Assembly (NCBI GenBank): GCA_001969505.1
Contig: LSSK01000891.1
Coordinates: 1-35,170, forward strand
Length of the DNA: 35,170 bases
From: Zancudomyces culisetae
Taxonomy: Eukaryota > Kickxellomycota > Harpellomycetes > Harpellales > Legeriomycetaceae
Reading direction: 5' to 3'
Position 1 is the first letter of the stretch. Every line of letters starts with the position of its first letter. Below the pieces are notes generated by a model, which was not told where the DNA came from, searched no databases, and worked only from the letters and a program-made list of their open reading frames with translations. Shown here one piece after another: positions 1 through 10,263 of the stretch. The translations under genes were made by a program, and so were the position numbers.

Positions 1-1294
1 TTTATGTTTGTTACAAGCATGTTTTATTTATTAAGGCATTTTTATATATTTTTGATGTAATCTTTATTTGAGACTATTTGCCAACATCAACCGCAAAGTT
101 ATAAACTATATATTAAAAACAACTACAAGCAAAAGGGTGAATAAATGGCTGCCTTTCAGCTCGCTTTCTTTATTCGAAAATGATGTGTGCTACCAGATCA
201 AGTAATGAAGAATTGAATTTCCGGTACTAGCTAGAGGTAACCCGCTGACGAAAAAGTGGTGTTATCCATTTGAAAACATTCTGTTCAAAACTTAACAATC
301 TTATAATCTGGGTTCGTAGTGATATTCATATCCATGTTTTTGCTCAACTAAAAGTTAGTCATTTATTTTACATCCAAAAAACCAGAAAGAAACCAGAGAT
401 ATAACTAATAAAGAGGGTATTCTGTGATCTAGTATATTTGTAGAACATTGGTTCTGGTATAATGAGATATATATTTATATTTATATGTACCAAGCACTCT
501 AAACAGTGTACATTAGCCAGGAATACGAGCATAATCCCTATATTCTAGTGGCGACCAAGCGAATAAATGACGAGATTCCTCGTGTATTTATGTATATGAA
601 TTTGCGAAGCTTATTGTCTTTTATGGGGGGGATAGGGTAAGAGTATTATATCCAGGTGATGCCCAAAGTGGGAACGAACTGCAAGATTGGGCATGATAAT
701 ATATACCTGACAAGGAATGATTTTAAATGTCAATATTAATTACCTTGATGTATCTATGTATCTTAAATGACTAAATAGAACCAAACTTTATTGGTCCCTT
801 GGCCGCTAACGTTGCTGGAGCAAATACATTTTCCATTTTGTTGAAAAGACTCAATTAGCTAACTCAAGCTTTGATTTGCGGTAAATACAATGATTACAAA
901 CTTTTTTTTTTTGCAAATTGTTAGCGGTTGATCCATTTGCTAGATTTTGAATAAATCAATCACACTAATGGCTTAAAAACTCATTTACGCCTATAAAAAA
1001 AAAGCTTGGAGTTACTCATAAAGACATGTAAAAAAAGACCTGCTTAGTTCTGCCAGCTTTGTGCAAACTGAACACATATTTCCTGTGAAAAGTTATATAA
1101 ACAACAGATCTCGCAGACTAGTCAGCAATATTCAGCCTTTGTAAAAATCCACCCACCATCAAATCCAATATTTAAATTAAAAAGCTTTCACAGCCTCTAC
1201 AGGTCTTCTAAGTCAACATATTTTGATTTGAATAGGGGTCCGATAGTATAAAATAGTAAAAACAGTGAATAAAAAGGAGAAAAAGCTGGTAACG
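1..1294. other. Intergenic region upstream of DAHP synthase, no gene seen
   Basis: No open frame of convincing length or composition lies here on either strand. It presumably holds the promoter and 5' leader of the DAHP synthase gene. The one structural element I can point to is a perfect 8-bp inverted repeat, ATGCCCAA at 659-666 and TTGGGCAT at 687-694, with a 20-nt loop. Homopolymer A and T runs are common. The end of a gene lying further left cannot be excluded. Confidence 0.5.
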
Positions 1295-2719
1295 ATGACA
1301 CCTAACAAGGAATGGACACCAAATAGCTGGAGAGCAAAGCCAATTAAACACAATGTTGAATATACGAATCAAGAGGCATTGGGACGTGTCTTGGAGAACA
1401 TAAACAATCTACCACCTCTAGTATCGCCAGCTGAAATTGACAGGCTAAACAAGCAGTTGGAAAAAGTTTCGAAAGGAGAAGCTTTTTTGCTGCAAGGAGG
1501 AGATTGTGCAGAGAGCTTTTCTGGTTGTAATGCACAGCAGATAGAAGACAAAATCAAAATTCTGCTGCAAATGAGTTTGGTCATGATATGGGGAATGAGA
1601 GTACCGTTAATCAGAATAGCACGAATGGGTGGACAATACGCAAAACCCCGTTCAGCAAACACCGAAGTTGTTGACGGAAAGGAAGTTCTTACATTCAGAG
1701 GAGAAAACATTAATGGGTTAGAGGTGGATGACCGAGAGCCTAATCCAGATAGATTGCTGCGAGGATATTTTCATTCAGCGGCCACAGTAAATTATATACG
1801 CACACTACTGAACTCGGATTTCGCGAATTTACATTTCCCACAAAACTGGAACTTGGAATGGGTAAAGAGCGAGGATATTAGGAGCGAATACAAGGAAATA
1901 ATTAATAAGTTGGCCGATGCATTTGACTTTATGAAGACTATCGGGGTAGAAAATGGATCACCCACGTTATCAAGTATTGATTTTTACTTGTCACACGAGG
2001 GACTTATGTTGGAGTATGAAGAGGCTATGACTGAGCGCATACAGAGAATAAGTCAAGATGAATCGGGCAAAACCCAAAAAAAGCTGTCGTTTGTTTCGTT
2101 GGAAAAACTGGGAACTGACAGCCTTGAAAAGAGTGGGGATAAGTACTATAATCTTTCATCGCATTTTTTGTGGATAGGAGACAGGACACGACAGATAAAT
2201 GGAGCACACGTAGAATATTTCAGAGGAATAGCGAATCCAATCGGACTGAAAGTAGGACCATCGCTGGATCCAGAGGAGCTGGTACGATTACTGGACATTC
2301 TGGACCCAGATTTCATTCCAGGAAAAGTAACTTTAATCGGCCGCTACGGCGTTTCCAAAGTGCAAGCGTTTTTACCACAATATATCAAGGCAGTACAAGC
2401 AACAAATCATAAGGTGGTTTGGTGTTGCGACCCATGCCATGGAAATACGGCTAGCACCCCAGAGGGATATAAAACGCGAGAGTATAACAATGTAATAGGT
2501 GAAATCGGCTTGAGTTTCGATATTCACAAGACGTTGAATTCAAAGCTCAACGGAATTCATCTGGAGCTTACGGGTGAACATGTGACAGAATGTACAGGCG
2601 GATCTATGAATATTGAAGCCAAGGATCTATCGAGAAACTACCAATCATTCTGCGATCCACGACTTAACTACTTACAGAGCTTGGATATAGCGTTTATGGT
2701 AGCAAAGAAGTATCAGTAA
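1295..2719 (+). CDS. Class II (plant-type) DAHP synthase, 3-deoxy-7-phosphoheptulonate synthase
   Basis: Single-exon 474-aa protein. The enzyme condenses phosphoenolpyruvate with erythrose-4-phosphate, the first step of the shikimate pathway to aromatic amino acids. Family motifs are read directly: GGDCAESF (from residue 68), RMGGQYAKPRS, YFHSAATVNYIRT, WCCDPCHGN (376-384), HLELTGEHVTEC and CDPRLN. The four metal ligands expected for the class II fold (Cys, His, Glu, Asp) correspond to Cys71, His382, Glu424 and Asp454. Length matches the usual 450-480 aa. The open frame extends ten codons further upstream, but from a GTG; the first ATG is at 1295 with A at -3, so I start there. The usual CDPMHGN motif has Cys381 in place of Met. 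The gene converges on GET3, with stop codons 172 nt apart. Family identification is very secure; feedback sensitivity cannot be predicted. Confidence 0.96.
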   Translation: MTPNKEWTPNSWRAKPIKHNVEYTNQEALGRVLENINNLPPLVSPAEIDRLNKQLEKVSKGEAFLLQGGDCAESFSGCNAQQIEDKIKILLQMSLVMIWGMRVPLIRIARMGGQYAKPRSANTEVVDGKEVLTFRGENINGLEVDDREPNPDRLLRGYFHSAATVNYIRTLLNSDFANLHFPQNWNLEWVKSEDIRSEYKEIINKLADAFDFMKTIGVENGSPTLSSIDFYLSHEGLMLEYEEAMTERIQRISQDESGKTQKKLSFVSLEKLGTDSLEKSGDKYYNLSSHFLWIGDRTRQINGAHVEYFRGIANPIGLKVGPSLDPEELVRLLDILDPDFIPGKVTLIGRYGVSKVQAFLPQYIKAVQATNHKVVWCCDPCHGNTASTPEGYKTREYNNVIGEIGLSFDIHKTLNSKLNGIHLELTGEHVTECTGGSMNIEAKDLSRNYQSFCDPRLNYLQSLDIAFMVAKKYQ

Positions 2720-2891
2720 AAAGTAGAGTGGTTGAAAGTTGGAATTGGTTGTGGAACTGCATTTTTTTTTTGTTTCCCACTTTATTCCTTGATCTGTTTA
2801 ATAAGAATATAGGGTTACTGATATATAGTCTTGAAAATAAAACAAAAGTTAACATTAAAAAAATTAAAGGAAAGGGGGAAGCAAGTATTAA

Positions 2892-4060
2892 TCAATTGGT
2901 AATTGGATTCATAAGAAGCTCGGAAAACTTTTTGAGGTTTTCCACGCCTCTAACCTCGCTGGTGAGCAATGGCAATTTGGTAATGTGGAAGTCCTCATAA
3001 AGATCGTTGATTTGATCCAAGTATTTTTGCTGCATTTTTCTTCTGACCAAACATTGTTCACAGTTGGAATCTTTGGGTGGAAACAGCAGCTGGTTGACAA
3101 CAATATTGTGTGTGTCAATGTTGTCATCAGTGAGTTCCTGGATTAGTCTCTCTGTTTCGTACAGGGACAAAAACTCTGATATACAAACGCAAATAAATGT
3201 TGTTTTGTCGGGGTCTTGGAACTGTTTATTGACCTCGTTAATTACTGCTCTCATGCTCTCCAGTTTTGCAAACATATCCTCTTGATCGGCATTTACCCCC
3301 ATCATTCCTGATACCTATTTTTTTGATTTTTTTTCTCTTGTTTTTAGATAATTCTAACCCCGCACCTATGCCTAATTTCATGGTTATCAAATCAGATGTA
3401 ATTTTTTTATTTACCTGTTGTACCATGGGTCCAAATCGTCCAGAAAGCTGCGAAACCTTTGCCAAGGCCTTTTCCAAAATCGATGGGAACGACAAAAACC
3501 TTAGCGTATGACCTGTTGGCGCCGTGTCGAAAATGATACAAGAGTATTCCATCGATTTCACTAACTTCATTACCTCAGCAAAGCCCATAGCCTCATCGAC
3601 TCCTGGTATTGCAAAAGCCAAATCTTTCATTATTGAAGTCATTGCGCCGTTTTCTGAATTTTCCAGCATTTCCTGGATGCTTCCTGCTGGATCGATTTCC
3701 ATACAATATAGATTTTCGATTCCCTGCACAGGTGTTGGTGTTTTAGAAAACTTTTGTCCAAAGGCATCTGAAAGATTATGAGCAGGATCTGTTGAAATTA
3801 GCAACACATTTTTTCGAACTTTGGCCATTTGTACAGCCAAGGAGCAACTATTATTGTTTGATTGTTTTTAATAATCTCCAGGATGAAGAGGTGGTGGAAG
3901 TATCATATCTATGGATAAAAATTTTTAAAAAAAACAAAGATTACCTTGTGGTTGTCTTTCCTACACCACCTTTTCCTCCAACAAATATCCATTGTAATGT
4001 GGTTTGATCTAATATGTTTTTCAACGAAGGCTCGAGCTCAAAAGATTCAGAGTCTGACAT
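2892..4060 (-). CDS. GET3: Get3/ASNA1 ATPase, targeting factor for tail-anchored proteins
   Basis: Three exons on the minus strand: 4060-3945, 3847-3415 and 3314-2892, with introns of 97 and 100 nt (GTAA...TAG, GTAAAT...TAG). The spliced protein has 323 aa; yeast Get3 has 354. Get3 is a cytosolic homodimeric ATPase that carries tail-anchored membrane proteins to the Get1/Get2 receptor on the ER. Visible are the deviant P-loop GKGGVGKT (29-36), interrupted by intron 1 just after it, [16 protein letters not shown] (switch I), [13 protein letters not shown] (switch II), [20 protein letters not shown], and the zinc/dimerisation CxxC at Cys267 and Cys270 followed by [20 protein letters not shown]. 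The methionine-rich client-binding region is short compared with yeast (VSGMMG at the exon 2/3 junction). Reading frame is kept through both junctions and matches the family without gaps. Confidence 0.96.
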
Positions 4061-4866
4061 TTCTTGTTTATTCGCGTACTAGTTTCCCCTCTTTTATTAT
4101 TCTTGTCGGTAACTCTTATTTCGTTGCCGTATTTTTGTTCTAATAGATTTTCGATGAATCAGCAATGAATTTTGGACTTTAACTAATACAGGTAAGCGTT
4201 GATGTACCACTTGCAATATAAATATTTATTGCGTATGTTTTTTTGGGGTGGGGGAGAGGGGCTCTAAACTAACACAGCTTGTAGTACCATCTATACTAGC
4301 TTTTTTTTTCCACGTCTATTACGTGTTAATTTTTGTTTTCATTAATGTTCCACAAACTGTATGTAATCGAACCTAGCCAATAATTCCAAAAAAAAAATTT
4401 TTTTTAACCCCTTCCTGTATTTCAGTTGGCACGATTCCCCCAAATAACATAATGGTTCAAGACTTCAATCAGTGCACAAGACTGAGGTCAAGCTGCATAT
4501 ATCTCAAAGCCGTCTATACATAGTCTGAATTGTTCCATAGTAAGACCAAAACAATGACAAAACCAAGACCAAGATCAAGACTAAAACCAAATCCAATATG
4601 CACCAATCATACGTTTAAATCTGTTAGTACAGGTCATAAACTATAAAGGCTATGTTAAGTTCAAGAAAAGAAGTGTGACTATCACCAGTTTGTACTAATA
4701 TATAAAACAAAAGGAAAAAACCAAAGTAAATAGATAGAGCGATATTAATACAGCTAGATAGACAAGTTTTAGTGTATAGGAAGATATATCAAACATGCTA
4801 CAGGCGCTAATAAATTTTGAGTTTGGTGTCAGCCCATCACAAGACTCAAGCTAAAAACAGAGAAAA
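4061..4866. other. Intergenic region between RPC31 and GET3
   Basis: Between two genes on the minus strand, so it holds the GET3 promoter and the RPC31 3' untranslated region. No ORF of note. About 4540-4600 is a degenerate purine-rich tandem array built on AAGACCAA / AAGACTAAAACC units. Long A and T tracts occur near 4300 and 4388-4406. Confidence 0.5.
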
Positions 4867-6104
4867 CTAGTATGTATCGCCATCATCATCGTCAAAGTCA
4901 AATTCATCGCCCTCACCGTTATCAAAGTAATTATTTACATAGTCATTCTCCTCCTCCTCATCTTCCTCATCCCACGCTGCATCATCCTGTGAGTTATTAC
5001 CCTCACGATCCTCTTTGTCGTCCTATACATTCGTAAATAGTTTTGTGGTTTACTTGGTTTCATACACAGGGTTAGAAGAGATAAAATGGATATATTTGAA
5101 AATGCAGAAATAAACTGTATAAAGCACAACTTACCTCATCTATCTCATCCTCTTCACCAGAAGCAATCGCCGTTAGTAGCAAATCGCCTTCATTTTTTAC
5201 CCTTCCATTGCTTTTGCCAGAGCCTAAGAATAATACACACCAATTTAAATTATATATTCAATGAAGCAAAGCATCAGTAATATAAATAAGTTTATTCATT
5301 ACGTTTTTTTATAGTTTTTGAAATAACAGAATGCAGCTCTTCGGGGAATAAATCCAAATCTACATCAAGATGGAATAGTAAATATGAGTAACAATAAACT
5401 TAAGGCAGTTTTTTATATAGAGTTTATCTCAGATTATGTGTGTGCATGTGTATATATAATATTAAAAATGAATGAATAGTGTATTACTAGTATTAATGTT
5501 TCGCAAGTTTTTCGAGGAGAGGGTGTCGTTTCGAAAGTATTTGTCAGAGTATCGCTCAATATCTAAGAGATTAAATAATTACTTGATTACCGTTCTCAAT
5601 TGATGAGCAAGTAGGTATATGATAAAATAAGAAAATATATTATCAAGACCCCGGAAAGATTAAAAAGTAAAATAAAAAAAAGTCAAAGCCAAAGTTATAA
5701 CGATAAAGGATAAAGGATAAAAAATAAAAGATAAAGGGTGTATACATAGAGAGTTTAGTTACCTTTTTTCACGGGCGGTTCGGTCAGATAAAACTCTGAA
5801 TTGTTCAATTCGTCTAAATAGCCCTTATATAGATCATACATGTGTTTTTCTTCATAGGTCGGTTGTTTTGCCACCGGCATATCACGATATTCCTAAATTC
5901 CATATAACAATTGTTAAATATCTACACTGTCAAATTTATGCAAGTAAATTATCAAATTAAATACCTACGTACTATAAAGAAGATACTTACCGGAAACAGC
6001 TGAGCTGAACCCTTATTCGTATTAAAAGTTCTTCCCAATTCGGTTAGCAATGCACTTTGAGGAGGTCTTCTTGAACCACCTCTACCACCCCTTGCTCCTG
6101 ACAT
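4867..6104 (-). CDS. RPC31: RNA polymerase III subunit Rpc31/RPC7-like
   Basis: Five exons on the minus strand: 6104-5991, 5892-5763, 5359-5303, 5223-5135 and 5022-4867, giving 181 aa. Introns are 98, 403, 79 and 112 nt, all GT-AG, with frame kept throughout. Rpc31 belongs to the Rpc31-Rpc34-Rpc82 subcomplex that opens promoters for RNA polymerase III in the nucleus. Evidence is the Gly/Arg-rich start MSGARGGRGGSRR, the middle segment with QPTYEEKHMYDLYKGYLDEL and EFYLTEPP, a DLDLFPEEL element, and the very acidic C-terminus in which END-YVNNYFDNGEG is followed by an Asp run and a final GDTY. That order and tail match Rpc31/POLR3G family proteins. Human and yeast proteins are somewhat longer (220-250 aa). 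Exons 2-5 were assembled by hand; the 403-nt intron is unusual here and could hide a further small exon. Confidence 0.85.
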
Positions 6105-6572
6105 GTTTGTGTGTTTTAAAAGCTACGTCACAATTGCAGGAATATAATACACTTTTTCGAGATTCTGCTTTGGAATTCTACCAGCAGTCGTTGTTTCAGC
6201 AGGAAAATATTTTCAAAAAACCTTTGAGGGCTAGAAAATGAATTATCGATTTGGTCTAAGAAAAAAAAAGCGAAAATCTTTGTAAACTCAATGTGAAGCT
6301 GGATTTCAGGCCTTATTTTTATTTGGACAAATCACATTGGCCAGATACAAAAAAAAAGGTTGAAGTGCTCAAAGCAAGCTGAAAACGAAAAAATGTAAAT
6401 ACAAGGCAAAGCATTGAATTGATTACAACCAAGTCTCTAAACGAGGTATTTATTCCAAGTTTACCATCTTCCTTTGCATTATTATAACAGAGCTTTAGTT
6501 TTTTTTAATTTTACCTACTTTGGTCATTGTGCTACAATAACGAAAAGCGAAAAGAAAGTGAACACAGCAAAA
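6105..6572. promoter_or_regulatory. Divergent promoter region between RPC31 and COG1
   Basis: 468 nt separate the two start codons on opposite strands, so the interval must carry both promoters. It is AT-rich with several A tracts. I do not recognise a specific factor site. Confidence 0.5.
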
Positions 6573-9500
6573 ATGGAACAAAACAAGGAGTTGGAGTTTA
6601 TCCACAAACTCATGCACAAAAAGTTTGATGATAAAACGGTAAAGATGTTTAAGGATAAAAGCATAAATGAAGTAATGGGTTCAGAGCTGGAGCTAAGAAG
6701 AGAAATTAGAGAAGCAACAGAAGATATTTGTAGAATAATAAAAGATAATCATCATATATGGCTAGACTCTACAAATTCGCTAAAAACTCTAATGACAGAA
6801 ACCGAATCTATAAAAAGCAACTATGATAGACTAAGAGAATTGATTATGAATAGTCAAGCAAAAGTGGACACGGCACAGGAAAACAGCGAAAAAGAGATAA
6901 AAAAAAGGGAAAAGTACGAACTTGCGTCGCAAATGAAGGTATTGGCAGATAGTAGTGAAATAATATGGCAAGGTTTGGAGAGCGAGGGTTCTGGGCTTGT
7001 AGAGATAGCTCTAACATATATGCTGGCAGAACAGGTGTACATACATCTTAAGATAAACAAAGATAAGGTTATGAACAGCTTTTTGGCGATCGAAAGACAA
7101 TGGGCAACAATAAAGCCATTAAAGGGCCAAATAATAAAAAAGTGCAAGAGAGAGCTAGCAAATAAAGGGAATTGGCGGGATGAAAGCAGTAATAAATACG
7201 TAGGAGCAGTATGTGGGCTGGTAATGCTTCAGGAGGTACAAATAGTAGATGTTTGCCGCGATTTTTTGGGAGTTGGGTACAGAAAATATATTGAGGAGCC
7301 GGAGGAAAATAGAGAAGTGGATGAAAAGCAAGAGGAAAAGATAATTTGCAACAGAGTATTAGAAGGTATAGAGGCTATTAAAGAAAAGGTCATTGAATTT
7401 ACAGAGATATTTGGATACAAGGAGGTAGATCTGGCAGGGAAAAAGATAACCATTTCATACTTATTGGCACAACTAACAAACTTTGCCACTGGAACTAGTT
7501 TGACATCACAGATTAATTGGAAGGCAAACAAGAGTGTGAGTAATATGCGCCACAAGATGAGAAGAAGAAGTACATTGTTTAGCGAAACGACAAAGAATTT
7601 TCGGAAAGAGCATACAGATGACCTGTTTTCAGGTGTTATTAAATCAGAACTTGCAGTTAAAAACAACAACTATTTGAATAATTACCTTCCTAAGGAAATA
7701 ATGGAGTTTAAACCAAAATTGGAATTTCTAGACTTTCCGCGACATTGGAACAAAGGGGACAGTCCCATTAGTGTTGATGATATAGCATCAGTATTGTCAA
7801 GGATGAACAGGAGATGTATGGTAGACCCAATGAAGCAATGGGTAGGGTGGTACAATAGAACAGTACAGGAATTTTTAAGCAAACTAAAAGCCTTGCTGAA
7901 AAGTTATAACTTGAGTGCAGCCCAATGTGGTAATATTATACGTGTGCTGAATTCACGGGAAAATAAAAGTGACCAGAGGTGGCAGAGTGTTGTAGATGAC
8001 TTGAAAGGTATTCTCTTGGAATTGGAGGGTCATGTTCCAGGTGTAGATATAAGCGGGATAGACTTACAACTGTACAGTTTAGTATCAAACGAAATAGCAG
8101 GCTACGTAGGTACCACAGTTTCAGACGGGCTGAAGTATGGAGTCTATGAATATCCAGTACAAACAATTGAAAGCTGGATTGCTAGTTTGGCAGAAAGAAA
8201 TCCGAGCGTATCCATGGGTGGATCATTATTTATTGGAGGTCGGCGGGGTTCGGGGTTGGCGTTAGGAACGGGGTCGGTGAGCAGGACAAAGACACAGTGG
8301 GGTGGGGGGATGGATATGGGTAATTTGAGTTGGAGGATTAGTTTTGTGGAGGAAGATAGTGCAGATCTAGGAATGCATAAAACCACAAAGCAAAAGGAAT
8401 ACGACTCTTTGGTTGCGCTGAAAAGGGCTGTATCAAAGCTTATAGACCATTATCCGCCACATTTGAAGGGCCTTTTCAAAGCGTTTCATGGGCAGTGTGA
8501 TACAATTCTTGAAGATTGTAGCTGGTTTGATAACCACTTAAGAAGTTTTGAAAGGCCTAACCCAGGCTCAGGAGAAACAGGGAATGGGATTATGTATCGT
8601 TATTTAAATCCTAATTACTTACAGACCGGTCAAACGCTGTATTTTACCTTGGCTCAACAGCTAGCAGAAAAGTTGAAAGAGTATACGGGGGTGGTAGTTT
8701 CCAAGTCACAGGGCAAATTGAAATTTGCTCTGAGCATTGGTAACAGTAGCACGCCATACCCACTGTACCACACTACTGAAAATCTAGCCGTTCTCCTGTC
8801 GATTGGCCATTTTGCTTACTTAGTATTAGAAAGTGTCGCTACTCTACTTATTTCTGACCAAAAGCTATCGAATACTGGTGTGGTTACTGCTGAATCTGTT
8901 GACAAACTTTCACAGAACCTCAACTCGATCACTATTTCTTGCTTTGAACCGCTGATTGCGTTGTATACCGATTCATTTATTTCAAACTATGAAAGAATAG
9001 TCAAATCATTGTACCCGGCTTTCTTTACTGATCAAAGGCTAGACGAAAAGACTGAAGTATGGAGAAATGTGGAGCTATATGTGGACAATAACACTCGAAA
9101 AGACGGAGATTTTGCTCAACAGGACTTTTTCCCGGTCATGGACACTCATACTAGTCTCTATAGTTCTCTAGGTGACGTAGATTTTGTTTATCAACCGAAA
9201 TCTAAGCAAGGTATGCAACATGAAGAGATTGATCCCTGTGGTGGTCTCGAGCCCTCCCCTGCCCTTGTTTATTTACTCACCTTGCTTTTATCGGATTCAA
9301 GATCCAAGCTGTACAAACTAAGCGCAGAACTAACTGCCTCTTTGATCAATAGCCTATTCAAGCAAATATCCAGGAGAATCGACACTCTCTTCTCGTCAAT
9401 TTTTTTGCCTTCTCTTGAGCCCACAAATGAAAAACAAGACAATCTTACGACTTCCGTACGTTCAGGCAGTGATGATGAAACCGGTAGCTTTGACGCGACG

Positions 9501-9779
9501 AACGGCGCTGTACACGCACATTACTCACACAGCTCCAATAGATGTTACCAGGTTTTACAACTGGTTGTGGATTTACAGTATCTCAATCGATTCTTTTTGT
9601 CAAATATCACAACCACACCAGATACAAACATAGGGGAGAATCCAGACGCCCCTAAACAGGCGCTGTTTTTTTCAACTACCATTTCTGGTATTCAGGACTA
9701 TGTCAAAACTGACGAAAACCAGCACCACCAATCCTGCTACTTTTGTAGCTTATCTGCAAATGTACTTGCTTCGTTCTAG
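6573..9779 (+). CDS. COG1: Conserved oligomeric Golgi complex subunit 1 (COG1)
   Basis: Single-exon protein of 1068 aa from the first in-frame ATG (6573); upstream codons in this frame lack an ATG. COG1 is a lobe-bridging subunit of the eight-subunit COG tether, which captures retrograde vesicles at the Golgi. The N-terminal Vps51/COG1-type helical region lies at about residues 10-100 (FKDKSINEVMGSELELRREI, then IIKDNHHIWLDSTNSLKTLM and IKSNYDRLRELI), the hallmark used for the call. The rest is helical with no membrane segment, as expected. Human COG1 is about 980 aa. An unusual Gly/Arg/Ser-rich insert lies at about residues 547-588 (GGRRGSGLALGTGS, then GGGMDMG). The stop codon overlaps that of a small ORF on the other strand. 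Identification rests mainly on the N-terminal domain and size. Confidence 0.85.
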   Translation: MEQNKELEFIHKLMHKKFDDKTVKMFKDKSINEVMGSELELRREIREATEDICRIIKDNHHIWLDSTNSLKTLMTETESIKSNYDRLRELIMNSQAKVDTAQENSEKEIKKREKYELASQMKVLADSSEIIWQGLESEGSGLVEIALTYMLAEQVYIHLKINKDKVMNSFLAIERQWATIKPLKGQIIKKCKRELANKGNWRDESSNKYVGAVCGLVMLQEVQIVDVCRDFLGVGYRKYIEEPEENREVDEKQEEKIICNRVLEGIEAIKEKVIEFTEIFGYKEVDLAGKKITISYLLAQLTNFATGTSLTSQINWKANKSVSNMRHKMRRRSTLFSETTKNFRKEHTDDLFSGVIKSELAVKNNNYLNNYLPKEIMEFKPKLEFLDFPRHWNKGDSPISVDDIASVLSRMNRRCMVDPMKQWVGWYNRTVQEFLSKLKALLKSYNLSAAQCGNIIRVLNSRENKSDQRWQSVVDDLKGILLELEGHVPGVDISGIDLQLYSLVSNEIAGYVGTTVSDGLKYGVYEYPVQTIESWIASLAERNPSVSMGGSLFIGGRRGSGLALGTGSVSRTKTQWGGGMDMGNLSWRISFVEEDSADLGMHKTTKQKEYDSLVALKRAVSKLIDHYPPHLKGLFKAFHGQCDTILEDCSWFDNHLRSFERPNPGSGETGNGIMYRYLNPNYLQTGQTLYFTLAQQLAEKLKEYTGVVVSKSQGKLKFALSIGNSSTPYPLYHTTENLAVLLSIGHFAYLVLESVATLLISDQKLSNTGVVTAESVDKLSQNLNSITISCFEPLIALYTDSFISNYERIVKSLYPAFFTDQRLDEKTEVWRNVELYVDNNTRKDGDFAQQDFFPVMDTHTSLYSSLGDVDFVYQPKSKQGMQHEEIDPCGGLEPSPALVYLLTLLLSDSRSKLYKLSAELTASLINSLFKQISRRIDTLFSSIFLPSLEPTNEKQDNLTTSVRSGSDDETGSFDATNGAVHAHYSHSSNRCYQVLQLVVDLQYLNRFFLSNITTTPDTNIGENPDAPKQALFFSTTISGIQDYVKTDENQHHQSCYFCSLSANVLASF

Positions 9780-9925
9780 ACTAATCTTTTTTTGCCTTTT
9801 TTCCCTTGATTTACCTTCATTTGTATATCATCTTCTTGTGTATCACTATCAGCATTTTTTGGATTGAACGGGATATCGATATAAGTCAGCAAACCTTTCT
9901 TAAAAAGGCCCCAGAGCAAGGCCAT
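9776..9925 (-). CDS. Candidate small protein, 49 aa, convergent with COG1
   Basis: Minus-strand open frame starting at the ATG at 9925-9923, with an upstream in-frame stop, and ending at TAG 9778-9776. Its stop codon overlaps the COG1 stop (TAG 9777-9779) on the other strand. The product begins MALLWGLFKKGLLTYIDI, a short hydrophobic, positively flanked helix, continues with FNPKN and an acidic stretch (DSDTQEDD), and ends in a Lys-rich tail GKKGKKRLV. That order looks like a small membrane-associated protein. Its start faces RSM18 across 338 nt, consistent with a shared divergent promoter. I recognise no family. A GTAAAT follows codon 37 and could be a splice donor, but no sensible downstream exon is visible. 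It could be a chance ORF. Confidence 0.35.
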   Translation of the reverse strand: MALLWGLFKKGLLTYIDIPFNPKNADSDTQEDDIQMKVNQGKKGKKRLV

Positions 9926-10263
9926 TTTGAATACACCATGGATTTTTTAGATGGAAACATAGTGGGTCCATAATTGGATCCTTTATGACCGAAACTGCAA
10001 GTATTTTTGCTTGAATTTGTGAAGTCAAATTGGGGAGAAAATTTTTTTTATCTTTGTGGGTTGTTTTAGCGCAGCCTTTAGCTTAGTTGTCCATTCAATT
10101 AGCTAGCTCAGGCTAATCAAATTTTGACTTTTTTTTGATTTTTATGTTCTTAAATCGCAAATAAAAAAATATTGATATATTCATGATTTAGAGAAAACGA
10201 AATTCAAACGCAATTGGTTTTTGTCGTATTTTTATCGTATAATCTCCAAGAAAAGAAATCAAA
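9926..10263. promoter_or_regulatory. RSM18 upstream region, possibly a divergent promoter
   Basis: 338 nt of AT-rich sequence with T tracts, upstream of RSM18 and of the candidate small minus-strand ORF. No defined regulatory site recognised. Confidence 0.4.

Noticed and set aside
4361-4376. GGTTCGATTAC on the minus strand, resembling a tRNA B box
   Set aside because: No matching A box, anticodon arm or acceptor stem around it.
848-10117. Similar 20-nt segments TCAATTAGCTARCTCARGCT at about 850 and 10095
   Set aside because: An 18/20 match between two sites is expected by chance in an AT-rich window of this size.
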